Shown here: positions 47,201-58,800 of the stretch, piece by piece
Layout: each line of letters opens with the position of its first letter
Numbering within the stretch: the first letter of the stretch is position 1
Translations under genes and position numbers: made by a program
Origin: Takakia lepidozioides
Taxonomy: Eukaryota > Streptophyta > Takakiopsida > Takakiales > Takakiaceae
Assembly: GCA_030704615.1 (NCBI GenBank)
Contig: CM060731.1
Coordinates: 71,220,756-71,280,755, forward strand
DNA: 60,000 nt
Direction of reading: 5' to 3'
Notes under the pieces: generated by a model
Database searches by the model: none
Told to the model about the DNA's origin: nothing
Seen by the model: the letters and a program-made list of their open reading frames with translations, nothing else

Positions 47201-49945
47201 CCAGCATGGGAAGCTGTTCAAGTAGTCCCTTAGTCCCACTTGGCTCAAGTTTGCTTAAGTGGATGGACTGAAGCCCGGCAGTAGTCTACACAAATCTTCT
47301 CTTGTTTGTGGCCCTAATCTTCACCTGATCTCTCTGCTGTGCAGTGTATGTGGTGTGGGGGCCTTGAAGTCTTTCTTTGGAGTAGGCGTGGTGCCCACAG
47401 ACAGTGCTGGAGCTGAGGACAACTTGCAACCTGTCGTGCATGTTGCAAGCAGTCTCCAACTGGATGCAACAGAATCTCCTTCACCAAATGGTGCAGGGCT
47501 TCTTAGTTCTGTCGCCAAAGCTGTTCGGCAGGAGGTATGTACATTATGCTTTTCAAGGCTGTAGTTGTAGCAGATGAGTATCATGACTTGGTAAGGATGA
47601 TCAATGGTAACTCAAAAGTTGATGGAGCATGTTTTCCTGGTCTGTGGTCAGACAGCTCCGAAATTCCTTACATGAAATTTGTGTGAACAGGCACATACTG
47701 CTGTCACAGCCATGTTAAATATACTCAGAGGAAATCCAACTGAAGCTAAGGTGGATAATGAGATAATAGCTGTGGTGGAAAATCTTCCCACCCCACGTGC
47801 TGTTGCGGAGCGGCGGGCTGAAGCTGTTGCAGCACAAGTGCCTCGGCCCTTGCATGTTCTGACATCAGACAGCCCAACTGAGGACGTTGAACTGATGGGA
47901 ATGGCTGCAGACTCATCCATCAGTGATGTAAGGGGGACCATTGTATGGGAGTGTCCCACCATGTCGCAGGAAAGGCCACCTGTGGCCATCAGCACATCAA
48001 AGAGGAGGCCTATATCTACAATAGAGGTTGCAAGCAAGCGGCACCGTGGAGAAGCTGGACCGGAGCCACCGTCAAGCCGTGCTGGTGCTGCTTCAAACTC
48101 AAGCCGCCGTGACACATTTCGGCAGCGGAAGCCCAACACAAGCAGGCCACCGTCAATGCATGTTGACGACTATGTGGCACGCGAAAGAACCAATGACTTT
48201 CCCACAGGAGGTAGTCCTGCTCCTACTTCTGTTCCTTTGCAGCGTTCGAATTCCGGTGGAGGAAGACCACCCTCAATTCATGTGGATGAATTCATGGCTC
48301 GCCAACGTGAACGTCAGCAATCTTCTGCTCAACCGGTGGCGCAAGCTTTGGTGGAATGTGGTGGGAATAGAGGTTGCATCGCCTCACCAGAGGCTGAAGA
48401 GAACGGTTCTATGCAAGGACTGATAGAAGTACGGACACACACTGCCCAAGGAACCGCAGACTCCACCGGTATGGGCATGGCTGTTTCAGGCGTGGCCTCA
48501 TTCTCTGTGGCTGTTGCCATAACCCCCCCTCTGGGAAATCGGGCCACACCTTCCTTTAGTGGTGTTGGGGAGGCATCACAGCCTCATTCTGTCAAGCCTC
48601 TGCTGCTTGAAAACAACACAGGTTCACAGTCTGCCGCTTCAGACCTTAACAATTTGGCTGTGAAGCAGTTTGACAAATCTAAGCATATACAAGGCAATGG
48701 GGTGGCCACGCAGAAGATGGACAGCAGTAGACAGCCTAATGCAGCTCGAGCAGTCAAGGGACTTCAAATTGAGACCGGACGTGCTAGAAACAAGACAGCA
48801 GACCTGCTACCAGTGCTGTCGCAAGCATTTGACATGGAGGGTGGTAATCCTATGACTGGCTCCTTGTCAGCAAGGGAGTCTAGGCATTCACCTGGTGTTA
48901 GTGGCCCAGTACAAGGATTGGAGGTGACAAATAGTGCAGGCTCTGGTACTGCTATGCCAACATCAATGTGGGAGCAGCAGAGACCCCTCTCAGATATGGC
49001 AATCAATGTGGTTCTTCCTCCTCCTCCCCCCCTTCCACCCAGCTGGTTGGACCCACCTCTGCGCAGACCAGAACCTATCCTGCTGCCACAATCTGTGCCT
49101 CTACACTCTCCACACCAGAATGGTCCTGCCTACACTTACACCCAACCTCTGCGGCCACCTTCAGACTTGCAAATGGCAGGTGCCATCCAAGCGACTGGGG
49201 GGACGTGGCGCGACGGACCCATCTTCACTGGCCTACCTCACCCTCCTCCACCCTTGCACGTCCCCATCCAGCACGGGCCCTCTCCTGTCTCAGGGTCCTC
49301 ATATGGTCCTAGCATGCCATTGGACAGTATGCCAGGCTGCTACCCGATGACTCACGCTCCTCCAGTTTCTTCGAGTGACCGCAGGTTTGGGAGCTTTCCT
49401 GGGCCCTTTCCTGGGCAGGCACAATCCCCCCAGTCTGCGCTTCCTGCTTCTTCATTTCTGCCACCAGTTCCAGCTGGCAGGCCCCCTTCAACTCACAATA
49501 TCACAACTCAATCACAACAGCAGGTACCTCGCTCATCACAACCACAGCAGCAAGCAGAGGGTTCCCCACACCCGCCAGAGCCAGGAGCATTGCTGCAGCA
49601 GATGCTTGCATCTCCAGATGCCATTCAAGTATGTTCTTCTTGCATTTTCTGTCTCAAAATCTTAAAAGACAGGGCAGGTTGCCATTCTTTGTGCAAGAAC
49701 TGTTTGTGTGGTGCTCTGCTGAGCATTGTGCTGGTGTGCTGCCTGACAGGCACTTCTGAAAGATCAAAACAAGCTTCGGCAGCTATTGGAGCAGCATCCT
49801 AAGCTAATTACTCTCCTTCAGGTATAACTTTACTCTTGCCATACACCTGACAGCTCAAAATTTTGTTTGTACACTGCTGCCTGGGATGCTGTAGGATTGG
49901 GGTGTAATGCTGTTCCTCATATCTCAGGATAAAACTTTTGTTTGA
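33510..49945 (+). CDS. VIR: Protein virilizer homolog, m6A methyltransferase complex subunit
   Basis: Exons: 33,510-33,584; 34,334-34,422; 34,612-34,735; 34,934-~35,470; ~35,546-35,600; 35,727-36,053; 36,249-36,344; ~36,470-36,643; 36,758-36,899; 37,156-37,337; 37,468-37,553; 37,685-37,733; 37,817-37,874; 37,968-38,383; 38,519-38,618; 38,711-38,829; 39,303-39,370; 39,460-39,670; 39,827-40,042; 40,458-40,613; 44,785-44,838; 44,948-45,126; 45,352-45,424; ~45,706-45,898; 46,389-46,720; 47,345-47,534; 47,691-49,628; 49,750-49,821; 49,928-49,945. Nearly all phases agree; total is near 2,100 aa, the usual plant size. Landmarks: N-terminal CTLLFAESF, VVVRGSYRALTLLIFGN, LLEWVEAAAIYEKKGAVGLL, and the C-terminal TFRQRKPNTSRPPSMHVDD and GGRPPSIHVDEFMARQRERQ, then a proline-rich tail and KLRQLLEQHPKL. 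VIR scaffolds the nuclear MTA/MTB/FIP37 complex that methylates adenosines in mRNA. It looks intact, with armadillo-like helical repeats through the middle. The start ATG follows the plant VIR N-terminus closely. Boundaries marked ~ are uncertain. Confidence 0.93.
40990..41063 (-). repeat. ~70-bp module, copy 1
   Basis: TTGTACTCATAAGACGTTG through GCGCCCAGTTTGAGCGGGAA. It recurs near 44,137 and 44,252. Confidence 0.8.
41150..44120 (-). mobile_element. LINE, antisense in the VIR intron, degenerate
   Basis: Reading leftward: linker after the endonuclease (about 44,110-43,700: EEVKAEYVQALQDAPPPFV, NWWTNEIKLKIAERR); RT start (43,731-43,210: GFKAGGPDGIVNELIKHGA, WRQGVIVNLYKKGD); CQAGFQQNRGCVDHIFTL and FVFFLDVKKAYDTVWRDGL (43,174-42,890); a catalytic-position SADDFAGI near 42,750; then LWGLEANVSKCAVVAFND (42,709-42,338). 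The C-terminal zinc region (41,507-41,157) has CNCPLCGQSEDSIHFLIHC. The endonuclease is missing and frames are broken. The antisense orientation is the usual tolerated one in introns. Confidence 0.85.
44131..44300. repeat. Two further copies of the module separated by a GA microsatellite
   Basis: Copy 2 is 44,137-44,203 and copy 3 (shortened) 44,252-44,295. Between them lies an uninterrupted GA run of about 44 bases (44,209-44,252). Confidence 0.85.
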
Positions 49946-51745
49946 GGGCCAAACAATGTGAACCTGGACTCTGAACAGGGCTGACGTTTAAAGGAGATCC
50001 TTGCCTCTCCATGGTCGTCCAGAAAGCTGAGAAGCAGGAGTCCAGTGAAGTAGTACTGCAGCTGGTGCTGTAAATGACACCCTCATAAGACAATGTGAAG
50101 CATCTCATTTACCTGGAAAGCCCTCTTTCACAAGGCGATGCTGGAGTCGTTCAGTTTACGTTTTAGTTTCATGAATAAGGTCCACATGCCACTCCTCACT
50201 GTCAGGGTGCCAGAATAATCAATCTTGTTTGACAATATTACCATATCACCTTCACTGTACAAACTCTTCTTGAAATGAAGTTTGGAATCAAATGTACGCT
50301 TTTAAGAGTGTGACGGACAAGTGAAAAATTGCCCATGTGCACCAGGGCGAAATGGCATTGATGAAGGGTTCGGTCCTGGTCCCGGAGGCTTCTTTGTGTT
50401 GGTGTGAACTCATTCGACAAGTTTGTTGGGTGTGGAGTGCAGGAGAAAATGAGTCAAGGCCCATCATGACACTGATTGCCGAGGGGGAAGGATTCCAGAA
50501 AGCGAGCTTACTTGCGAGCTTATTGTCTAATAAAGGTGTGGAGATAGTGAATGATGCACTTCTCCGTATGCACTGCTTTCTCATGGTCTGTTTTTAGATT
50601 AGCTGTAGGGTTGGTGGGCATGGAATTTTCTCTCAGGCTTGCTTTCTGCAGCTATTTCAAGGACTAACAGTATTATATGTTCAGGGAAATGCAAGAAGCC
50701 AGAACAGGGAGGAATTGATCTGAGGCATACCCCAAGGCTTAAGTTTGCCAGATTTCTCCATAAGCACCCAAGTAAAATGACAGTTGCTTTCTTATGTGTG
50801 TATGGATAAACATACTTCCTACGGTATTCACTGAAAGAGCTTGCAGTGGGATAAACTCCGCTTAGTCACACAATTTCCAAAGCAAGTGAAGTGCTCGGGG
50901 TTCATAGCATTTCTTCCCTCCACGGCAGTTTCCACTGTACAGGATGGTGTTTTACAGTACAAATGATTGAAATCTCTCTATTCATGGCAGCAAATGCTGA
51001 TTCTTATTTGGTACCTGAAGCCTAGTGTATGGCTTTTTAAGATTCTGTATTATGGTGAGATCCTTTGGAGTCACTGTCATGCTTGATGGACAAGAGTTGA
51101 AGTTCATTTCAGGGAGTGCATTTCAAGGCGTGGTTTGTTTATCCTCATCGATTTGTTATACTGTCACAATACTGTCGACGCCCCAAAGGCTTCGAGGTTC
51201 TAACCTAAAATTTATTCTCATCACAGGAGAAGCTTCTGAGATGGACTTAAGCATGTAATTATTGTCACTAGATGTGCACTATCTATTCAAGATGGTTGTG
51301 CAACCTCTGGAAGTTGGATATGAAAGCACTGTGACTAAGGGATGGTGGTGGAATTTGACATGGACCATGTGGCGTTTCTTTGATTAGTTCAGAGTCTGTG
51401 CAGTCCATTAGCATACATGATATGACTCGTACCAGTAAATCATTGGCGCAAGTGACTTGAGCAACATTAGAAATCAAGATATGTAGACCTGAAACGCAGT
51501 CACCAAGGAAATATTGCAGCTGTAGGTGCATAATACAAATTATTGCTTGGCTTCATGACAGACGCAACGTTGTGCTCTAGGATACAGCAATATTTAGCCT
51601 AGCTATTGCTATCTTTACTCTCAGGATCGCTAGTTTGTATACGTTATGAAGATGATCATGAAACGAACATACGAAAAAAAATGCGTTAGTGTGCATACAG
51701 CACACACCTAATGCTACCCCGTCCGTCATCGAGCACTTGGTAGCA
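49946..51745. other. Non-coding stretch downstream of VIR
   Basis: It should contain the VIR 3' UTR and polyadenylation site. I see no further convincing exon or repeat. Confidence 0.4.
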
Positions 51746-51771
51746 GTCCACAAAGGACAAGGTCGTGCAGA

Positions 51772-51999
51772 GTGCAGAGCCCGAAGCAGCAACGTGGAGG
51801 ACGTCCGACGCTCATGAGCTGTGCAGTGCAAGAAAACTCGAGCGCACCGCTCGTGTGGAAAACCACAGCGAGCGGCTTCCTTCTGCATCTGTCGGAGCGC
51901 ATGTCCCGAAGTCGGTGGCCGAGGCGCGGTCCTACTATCAGACTCCAGAGCACGTGAATTTCTCAAATGCCTCAGAAGCAGCACTCCAGGATCTGTAAT
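51772..51999 (+). CDS. Possible first exon of an unrecognised gene
   Basis: A GC-richer open stretch (MQSAEPEAATWRTSDAHE to ASEAALQDL) in an AT-rich surround. It may begin the coiled-coil gene whose exons appear from 54.56 kb, but no exon chain links them with confidence. It could equally be chance. Confidence 0.2.
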
Positions 52000-53300
52000 C
52001 GTATCTGAGGAGGTAACAGCTAGCTTCTCTTGTTCAGTCTTATCTCTTTGCGGTAAAGCGCATGTGGATGGATGCTTTTAGCTCTGTAAAGAGTCCTGGC
52101 CTCATCAATCTAGACCTGGACAGGTTTTTTGTGCAGCATTGCAGAATTTGACTACAATGCGGCAACATAAGATTGAGTTGCCGGCCAGAGACTGCCTGCC
52201 GAGCAAGGAAGAGAACAGAAACCCTGTCGTCTTGTTAGGAAATGTTGTTCACGCCCTTTGCCGCAGGATTTGTCCAAATTGGAGATGAACTTCTGCAATT
52301 GAAAGGTTTCCAGGTATTCCTGCGTACATGCAAGTATTGAAATATCTAGCTTCTGTGATCGGACACCCGGCTGTTGCAGCAATGAGCATTCTGGCAGTTG
52401 TGAAAGCAGGCAAAGAAGTGTTGCATCAAGGACATTAGCCTCTTCTTGCTACTATTCACCTGTTTCCAGCTCCCATCCCGTGTTCAAATTCTTCTTCTAG
52501 ACCTTCCGGCCATTATAATGGTTGTACAGGACGACTTACCATTTTCCACCAAGATTTGTCGTCAATTGTACACGAGGATGCTTCAATGCAGAGCACCGCA
52601 CACCAATGTGCATGACGTCAACCAGTCTGGGCCGACGTGAAGATTACCTCACGAATAGAGACTTATGTGGACAACTTGCTTCCTATATGAAGAGAGTGCA
52701 CTCGGACCTCATTTTGACTGGAGAGTTTGTTCTATGCATGACCTGCCGAATAGAGAGGACAGTAGGACGAAGTGCTTCTGAGATGAGTCCTTCAAATATT
52801 TTTTCTTGAAGAGGAAGACATTGCAGTTACTAATTACATCTACTTGCTAATCATCCAGGTTCAAATCACGTTCCTCCTTGCGTCGGACGCATGTCTCAGA
52901 AAATGAAAGTTCTTGGACCGAAGGTGCTTTCATTACCTGATTAAATCACAGCGTCATATTATCTTTGGCAGCTGACAATTGGCATTACATATCTTTTCAA
53001 TCTCAAGGTTGATATGTTTGAAACTGAGTGGTGCACATTGAAGGTAGAAAGCCAAAAGTATTGACAAATTTTGAGATGCCTGGATATAGTTTTGAAATGT
53101 GGTGTGTTATGCATGTATTTAGTTGTCACAATGATTGTCATGGGGATGCTTAGACAGATAAAAAGTCTTCTGAAAGTGTTGGATGTGTAGCCTAATTCCT
53201 ATAGCTTGTTTGTTTTCATCTTGCCTACTATACTGATCTACCTTTTGGCATGCAGGTCTATGATCCTTCCTTGGTGCGAAAGGTGACCCCTCCCTCCCTC
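52000..53300. other. No gene assigned
   Basis: Mixed non-coding sequence with a few splice-bounded open bits (for example VYDPSLVRK at about 53,252-53,282 between AG and GT). None is strong alone. Confidence 0.35.
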
Positions 53301-53339
53301 CCTCCCTCTCTCCTTCCCCAAGGTGTAGCACAAGAGGGA

Positions 53340-54222
53340 TTAATACTGAAGTTAAAAGGGCGATGTTTTGCAACATTATTAGGCCTGCCTTGGAGTACGC
53401 ATCTGCTGTGTGGGTCGACAATTCCAACCGTGTTCAGTCTCTAGAATCCATTCAGGTCACGGTGCTCAATGAAAGCATGTCGGTGTGTTCTAGAACAGCT
53501 AATGGGGCTGTTCAGGGTGGGTTTGGCATGCCTCCCTTAAGCTTGCAAAATGATAAATTCAAGATCAGATGGTGGGGTCAGTTGAATCGCATGTCTAGTA
53601 CCAGATACCTGATGCTATTTCTTGGAAGCAAGACCGTCCTGTTAAACAGGACGAGTCTTGGTGGAAAAGGGTAGAAGAGATTTTCAAGTATCTGGATATT
53701 AGGAAGAGTTAACCCTACTGGAGGAAGCTGACCTGGAGAGGGTTGTGTCCAAATTCAAGTCTGATGCCCAAAGACTGTCCAAAGAAAATGAAGGTAGGCA
53801 TAGAACTTCCTTGAAATTGTTTCCAGACTGTGACATGGGAATGGACCTGAAGGCTGATCTGAAGGGCCTACCTACCCCTCAGCACTAGACTGAAATTTAA
53901 ACTCAGGATGGGGAGGCTACCTTTGACCAATAAACAGATGCAGAGAGGAAAAGGAGATTGTAATTGCCCGACATGTGGGCAACCTGAAGACAATATCCAT
54001 TTTCTGATACATTGTCCGGGGTATTCTCACCATAGAGTGATCCTCTTCAGGAACATCAAGAACATGGTTCCTGCACCTCTATTCACCAACTTTCAAAATC
54101 TCAAGGCTGAGCCTAAAGCCCTGGCCCTGTTGGGGTCCAACTTTTGGGCTGCTCACACACAGCAGATTGATGCTTGTGTGAAGGGCTTTCTAGAGGATAT
54201 CTGGAAAGCCCGAACTAATTGA
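53340..54222 (+). mobile_element. LINE 3' fragment, same family as 17.7 and 41-44 kb
   Basis: It carries the RT thumb region (SASAVWVDNSNRVQSL-like words, RWWGQLNRMSSTRYL) and the C-terminal zinc region (CNCPTCGQPEDNIHFLIHC, QQIDACVKGFLEDIWKA), ending at 54,222. Several frame breaks separate the parts. No poly-A tail is obvious. Confidence 0.8.
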
Positions 54223-54559
54223 TTATATCAAGGTAAGTCCCACTACTGGAGTGAGCCCCCTCACAGAGCTAGTGTCTGTTAACTGTATGGAGTCTATGGC
54301 CTCAAGGCTCCAGCAAACAAAGTCCTATGAGCATTGAGTACATTCTCTCTTAATGACCAGCTGTCACTCACAATGTAACTCTTTTGGATAGTACTTGCCT
54401 TTAAAGGCCAATAATATGTTGACAGGAAGGTAAATTGTATTCTGAAGGGCGCCAATTCTTGAGGTTGTTGGACAACTGGCTGACTTGATGTAGTACATAG
54501 GTATTTTCCATAGTTGACAGAACGGTAGACTGCACATGCATGTCTCTTGTTCCCCACCT

Positions 54560-55444
54560 CAGAAACCAAGGGGCAGTTCCGAAGTGCAAGATCTTACACA
54601 GTTGTGCTCCAGGACGTTGTAATGCAATTGGCGCAGGAGCGGCAACGAAGAGAAGTTTGCAATTCAAGATTACAGGTCAGGTTTTATTCTCTTCATGCAC
54701 TCAATGCGCACACACAAGAATTAGATTACTTTTGACAACGAAGTCTGGAGATTCTTAGGCTTGATTGTCTGCAACAGGAGAGAGAGAACGAACTTCAGCT
54801 CTTTTCTGAGGCATTCGGCAGCAAACTCCATGAACTTCGGTATGTTGGAGGTCCTCTTATGCGTGGAGCTCTTTCTGTAGCATACATCTTTAAGTTGATG
54901 GTAGCAGTTCAATGAATGAGATGCATCATCCCCTGCAATTGATCAGCAGCACAAATTTGACAAAATTGTTCGGGGAAACTTGAGTGCAGCAAGTCAATGA
55001 AGGAGTCAATGCTATCTTTCAGAGACGTGAAGGAGGGGGAGTGTCTTGGAGAGGAGAACTTGAAAGAGCATGAAATCAAAGCACTTGACCTTCGGTAACT
55101 TTGTAGTAATTGCGGCTCCTCAACCCTCTTCACCCATCTTTGGGATCAACTGAGGGTATCACTATCCTCTATGCAGATGTCAACTATCAAAATGTATAGG
55201 AGTAGGACATAGGAGAAGTCTGCATTGTCTACCACTGCAACATCAGCGAAGACACTTCCATATGATAGCTGATCTGTATGACAAGCCACACTCAGTGGCT
55301 GAGTATGGGGGGTACCCACATAGCAAGTACTTGCAATTCATTTCTGGAGTTGGACGCTGTCTGAGAAAAGCTGGGGAAACAATCTGCGGGTGGATGGATT
55401 TACATATGACATGTGCTTCAGACATAATGGCTAATACAGTTTAA
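54560..55444 (+). CDS. 3' exons of an unrecognised coiled-coil protein
   Basis: Four candidate exons keep phase across GT-AG junctions: ~54,561-54,675 (VVLQDVVMQLAQERQRREV), ~54,780-54,837 (ERENELQLFSEAFGSKLHEL), 55,021-55,096 (DVKEGECLGEENLKEHEIKA) and 55,177-55,444 (ending TCASDIMANTV and a stop). The first three are charged and helical, as in a coiled coil; the last has a YGGYPHSKYLQFISGVG segment I do not recognise. Upstream exons are not defined. It is convergent with the MFS gene, stop codons about 410 bp apart. Confidence 0.4.
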
Positions 55445-55856
55445 AATATTCGGAAACTTGCAGTGATGCTGAGGTTTCAGTGGGCTGTACTAATTTGCAA
55501 TTCCATTCCCATTTCTCACAAACCTAAACTCTCACCTATGGAGGAACATATGGATTGGCCAGAAATTTGAAAAAGCAGGTGATATTTGTTTGTTTGTTAC
55601 ATTTTGCAACAATATTAGAAACCCAATTAGAATAGAAATATGAATGCCTGGAGTACATTCTCCATTGACTGTTTCAAATATGATCAAAATGGTCTGTACA
55701 GATTTCTGAATCTCTAGATGCCCTCACATCAAAGGTAATAAGCCCCTCAATATCACCAGATACTTAAGAACTAAACAATGCATCATATTTAAACAATTAG
55801 GATACCTGCGACTTTACATCCATCAAACCAGTCTCAGAATATTTACAGAAAAATAG

Positions 55857-58800
55857 TTAATCATCAGATTCAGGTACAGGATGATCTGTAGAAGCCGGCA
55901 AAAATGGCTCATATGTCAAGATGAAAGTAATTAAAGCGGTCAAACCCAGGAAGAAGAAGACGATCTCATTTCCTGCAGACATAAAATGCCCATCAGTATC
56001 TAATGGTGCATTGCTTATTACTCCCTGCCTGTGTTTACACCATATTCTCCTTCCTGTGTGTGCTGAGACTTATTAGCTACATACTTTGCTCTTCTATTTT
56101 TAGGTTTACTCTACTGTAACATGCAGAGAGGTTGAGCTCCTTCCTTCCGACTGGACATGAGAATCATGCAGAGACTGACTTTAGCTTTAGTTTACCAGCT
56201 GCAGTGTCCTAGTTATCCACCTGCCAAGAAAACTAAAAAGAAAGGTGCAAATGACAACGATCTTTTCATGTAAGGTGCTGAAGCACAGGTTTCAGCTGTG
56301 GCCAGTCCAATCTGCTGCTTTCATCAGCATAAAAGTTGGGTAACAACTTCATGATGAGAGCAACAGCATTCTCATAACCCGTTGCTCAACCCTCTGCTGA
56401 ATTCCATGAATCAAGAATCTTGGTGCGTACAGATTGCAAGCGGTTCAAAAGAATACCTGGCAGAATGTTTGTGTCTTGCCGACTTTGTGCCCAGGCAAAA
56501 CTGCACACCCCAGACTTCCACTTTCATTACGCTTATACCTAGTCACAACCTAGATTAGGTCTTCAAAGCAACTGAGCTCTCTCTCCCTCTCTCTCATCCC
56601 ATAAGCTCTTTGGGCTTCTTGTGGACATAAAGTTTCTTTTTTACTTGAAGTGTCTCTTACTTGATGATTATGCTCTTCCAGGGCTGTAATACAGAGTAAG
56701 GAAGGATAAAACAAAAAGTTTGAGGTGAAGGAGATTAAGCTCACAGGGATCCGCCGCCTGCTGGTCCCAATGCTTTGAAAAAGGACACCAAACTCATGGA
56801 CAGCCCATTGGCAGCCCCCTTTTGGTCCTGTGTCTGTTTGAAGGAAGGCAGCAGACAGATTTTTAGAATTCATTGAGGCTTAATTCTCTTGTGTAAGGTA
56901 GCAGTCCTGAATATGACTGTTCAAAGTCACAGTGGTGAGACTCGGGGGTGCACCAAACTTGCCACCAATCTTGGCAAGTACAGCTGAGACGCCGATGATG
57001 TTCCCAGTACATGAGAGCACAACACTCTTCTCTCATTATAAAGAATCTTCGGTCAATAACCTCAGTAGCCTCAATAAACTAGTTCTTCAATCAACATATA
57101 TATCCTCATGCTCCTTCACAAAGGCAATCAGTTGCACAGTTACAAGATACCCAGTTACAAAATATCTGAGGTCCTTTCACCAGGGGGCACACACATATTC
57201 CTATTTATGGCTGGCTAACTTACTGTGTAGAAATCATGAACCTACTCTCATCTAGAACTTCAACCTAGTGCCGAATAAGAAAAGAAAGGCAAGAAAGGAA
57301 TTTTAACATCCAGTGATTTACGGAGCAAGAAAGAAAGAAACCAAGAAACTATATGACATGGTAGAGTATGGAAAGAAAAATGCCCATAGAGCGAAAGAAA
57401 GAGAGGGAGAACATACCACTGCATTATTCAACAAAAGAAATGAGCCGGTGAGTGTCATCACCTGGTGTGCACAAGTGGAATACTGTCAGAGGGTTGTTCA
57501 ACATGTTCCACAATCAGATCTTGCAAAGCTCCTTCAATCTCAAATCTCTCTGAATGTAAACTAGCTAATGCCAATCTGGTGTATATTCATGTTCTTTGCT
57601 CCCCATTCTGTCTCAGGGAGTGGATGCTGAGATTTGTGCTGAGAACAAGGATTCAGAGGCAGCAAGAGCAGTTAGACATGGCTGTCAGCTCCTAAGCCCA
57701 CAACCCCTCACATATGCATGGGTTTGACAAGAAATATGGCAAGCAGCAAATGCTAATATTTAACATGAAATTTAATCAAAGAAAGGATTAAGAACCTTAC
57801 AGAGAAAATGCATTTCAAAATCGATGCTAGACATAAGATCACCCAGAGCATTGCCCCATGAAGGCTTGGTATGAACGAGTATGCAGCTATCAATGGAACA
57901 GAAAGCCCCTGTACACAAGGAGGTATTAGAACTTGCAGGGCAGAGAGTAGGCAATGTAAGGCTGCCTCCTTTTGAAGTTTTACGTGGATTTTACCTGGAC
58001 ACGATCATAGTGACCTCTGTCCGTTTGTGCGTATTTGCGTATCTGCCTGTTTCTATGTTCTATCCTGCTTTCTTTTGTCCCATATACTCTTTGAGCTGTC
58101 CACCAACATCGCTCTTTTTTGTTTCTCTCCCTCCCCACCCAAGTGGACAATCTCAAGATTCTTTCTTTTTGACACATACATCCAGGTAATATCTTTCTTC
58201 TACAGAGTCCACAAACATTTAACAAATTTTCCGTGTGGGTTCAGTAAGGCATTACTGCTGCTATGCGTGTCACAAAAATAGGTCCAAAATAGTTCGTCAC
58301 AGGCGCGAAGACCAGAAGCTGAAATAGCAGCATCCCAAAACCTTCCCAACAGCCCACACATCCCGTGCTTCGTTAGAATAACAGTGGTGACTGAATTGTG
58401 CCCAATAAGGGAAAAATCAAAGAGCAAAGTGATTTAATGCCTCTAGAAATTCCTGTGAGTCTCTGTCTTCATACTTAACCACACACAAGGCACTAACTTA
58501 CGTGATATCCTCAATGGACAATGGTCACTGTTGTGACATAGGACCAGGTGCCTATTGTCCATGTACAGTACAAACAGACCAAGATATCAATGCTGTTGCA
58601 CCAGTTCCTGCGACAGACAATGCCCCAAGCATCTGATAGAGGTCCCCAAAACAAGTGCTTGGCATGAAGATCCCACATGGAACGCATCAAAGGTAAAACC
58701 TCTAATGTCACAGTGGATAGGGCCAAGTTACTGCAATTCATGTTGATGGCTTGCACAAATCCTTTCAATGCACTAAAATGTAGTTGCATAAAGAAAAGGT

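Noticed and set aside
53250-53340. VYDPSLVRK as a definite exon
   Set aside because: Only nine residues, next to a CCCT-rich run and a LINE; kept as a remark only.
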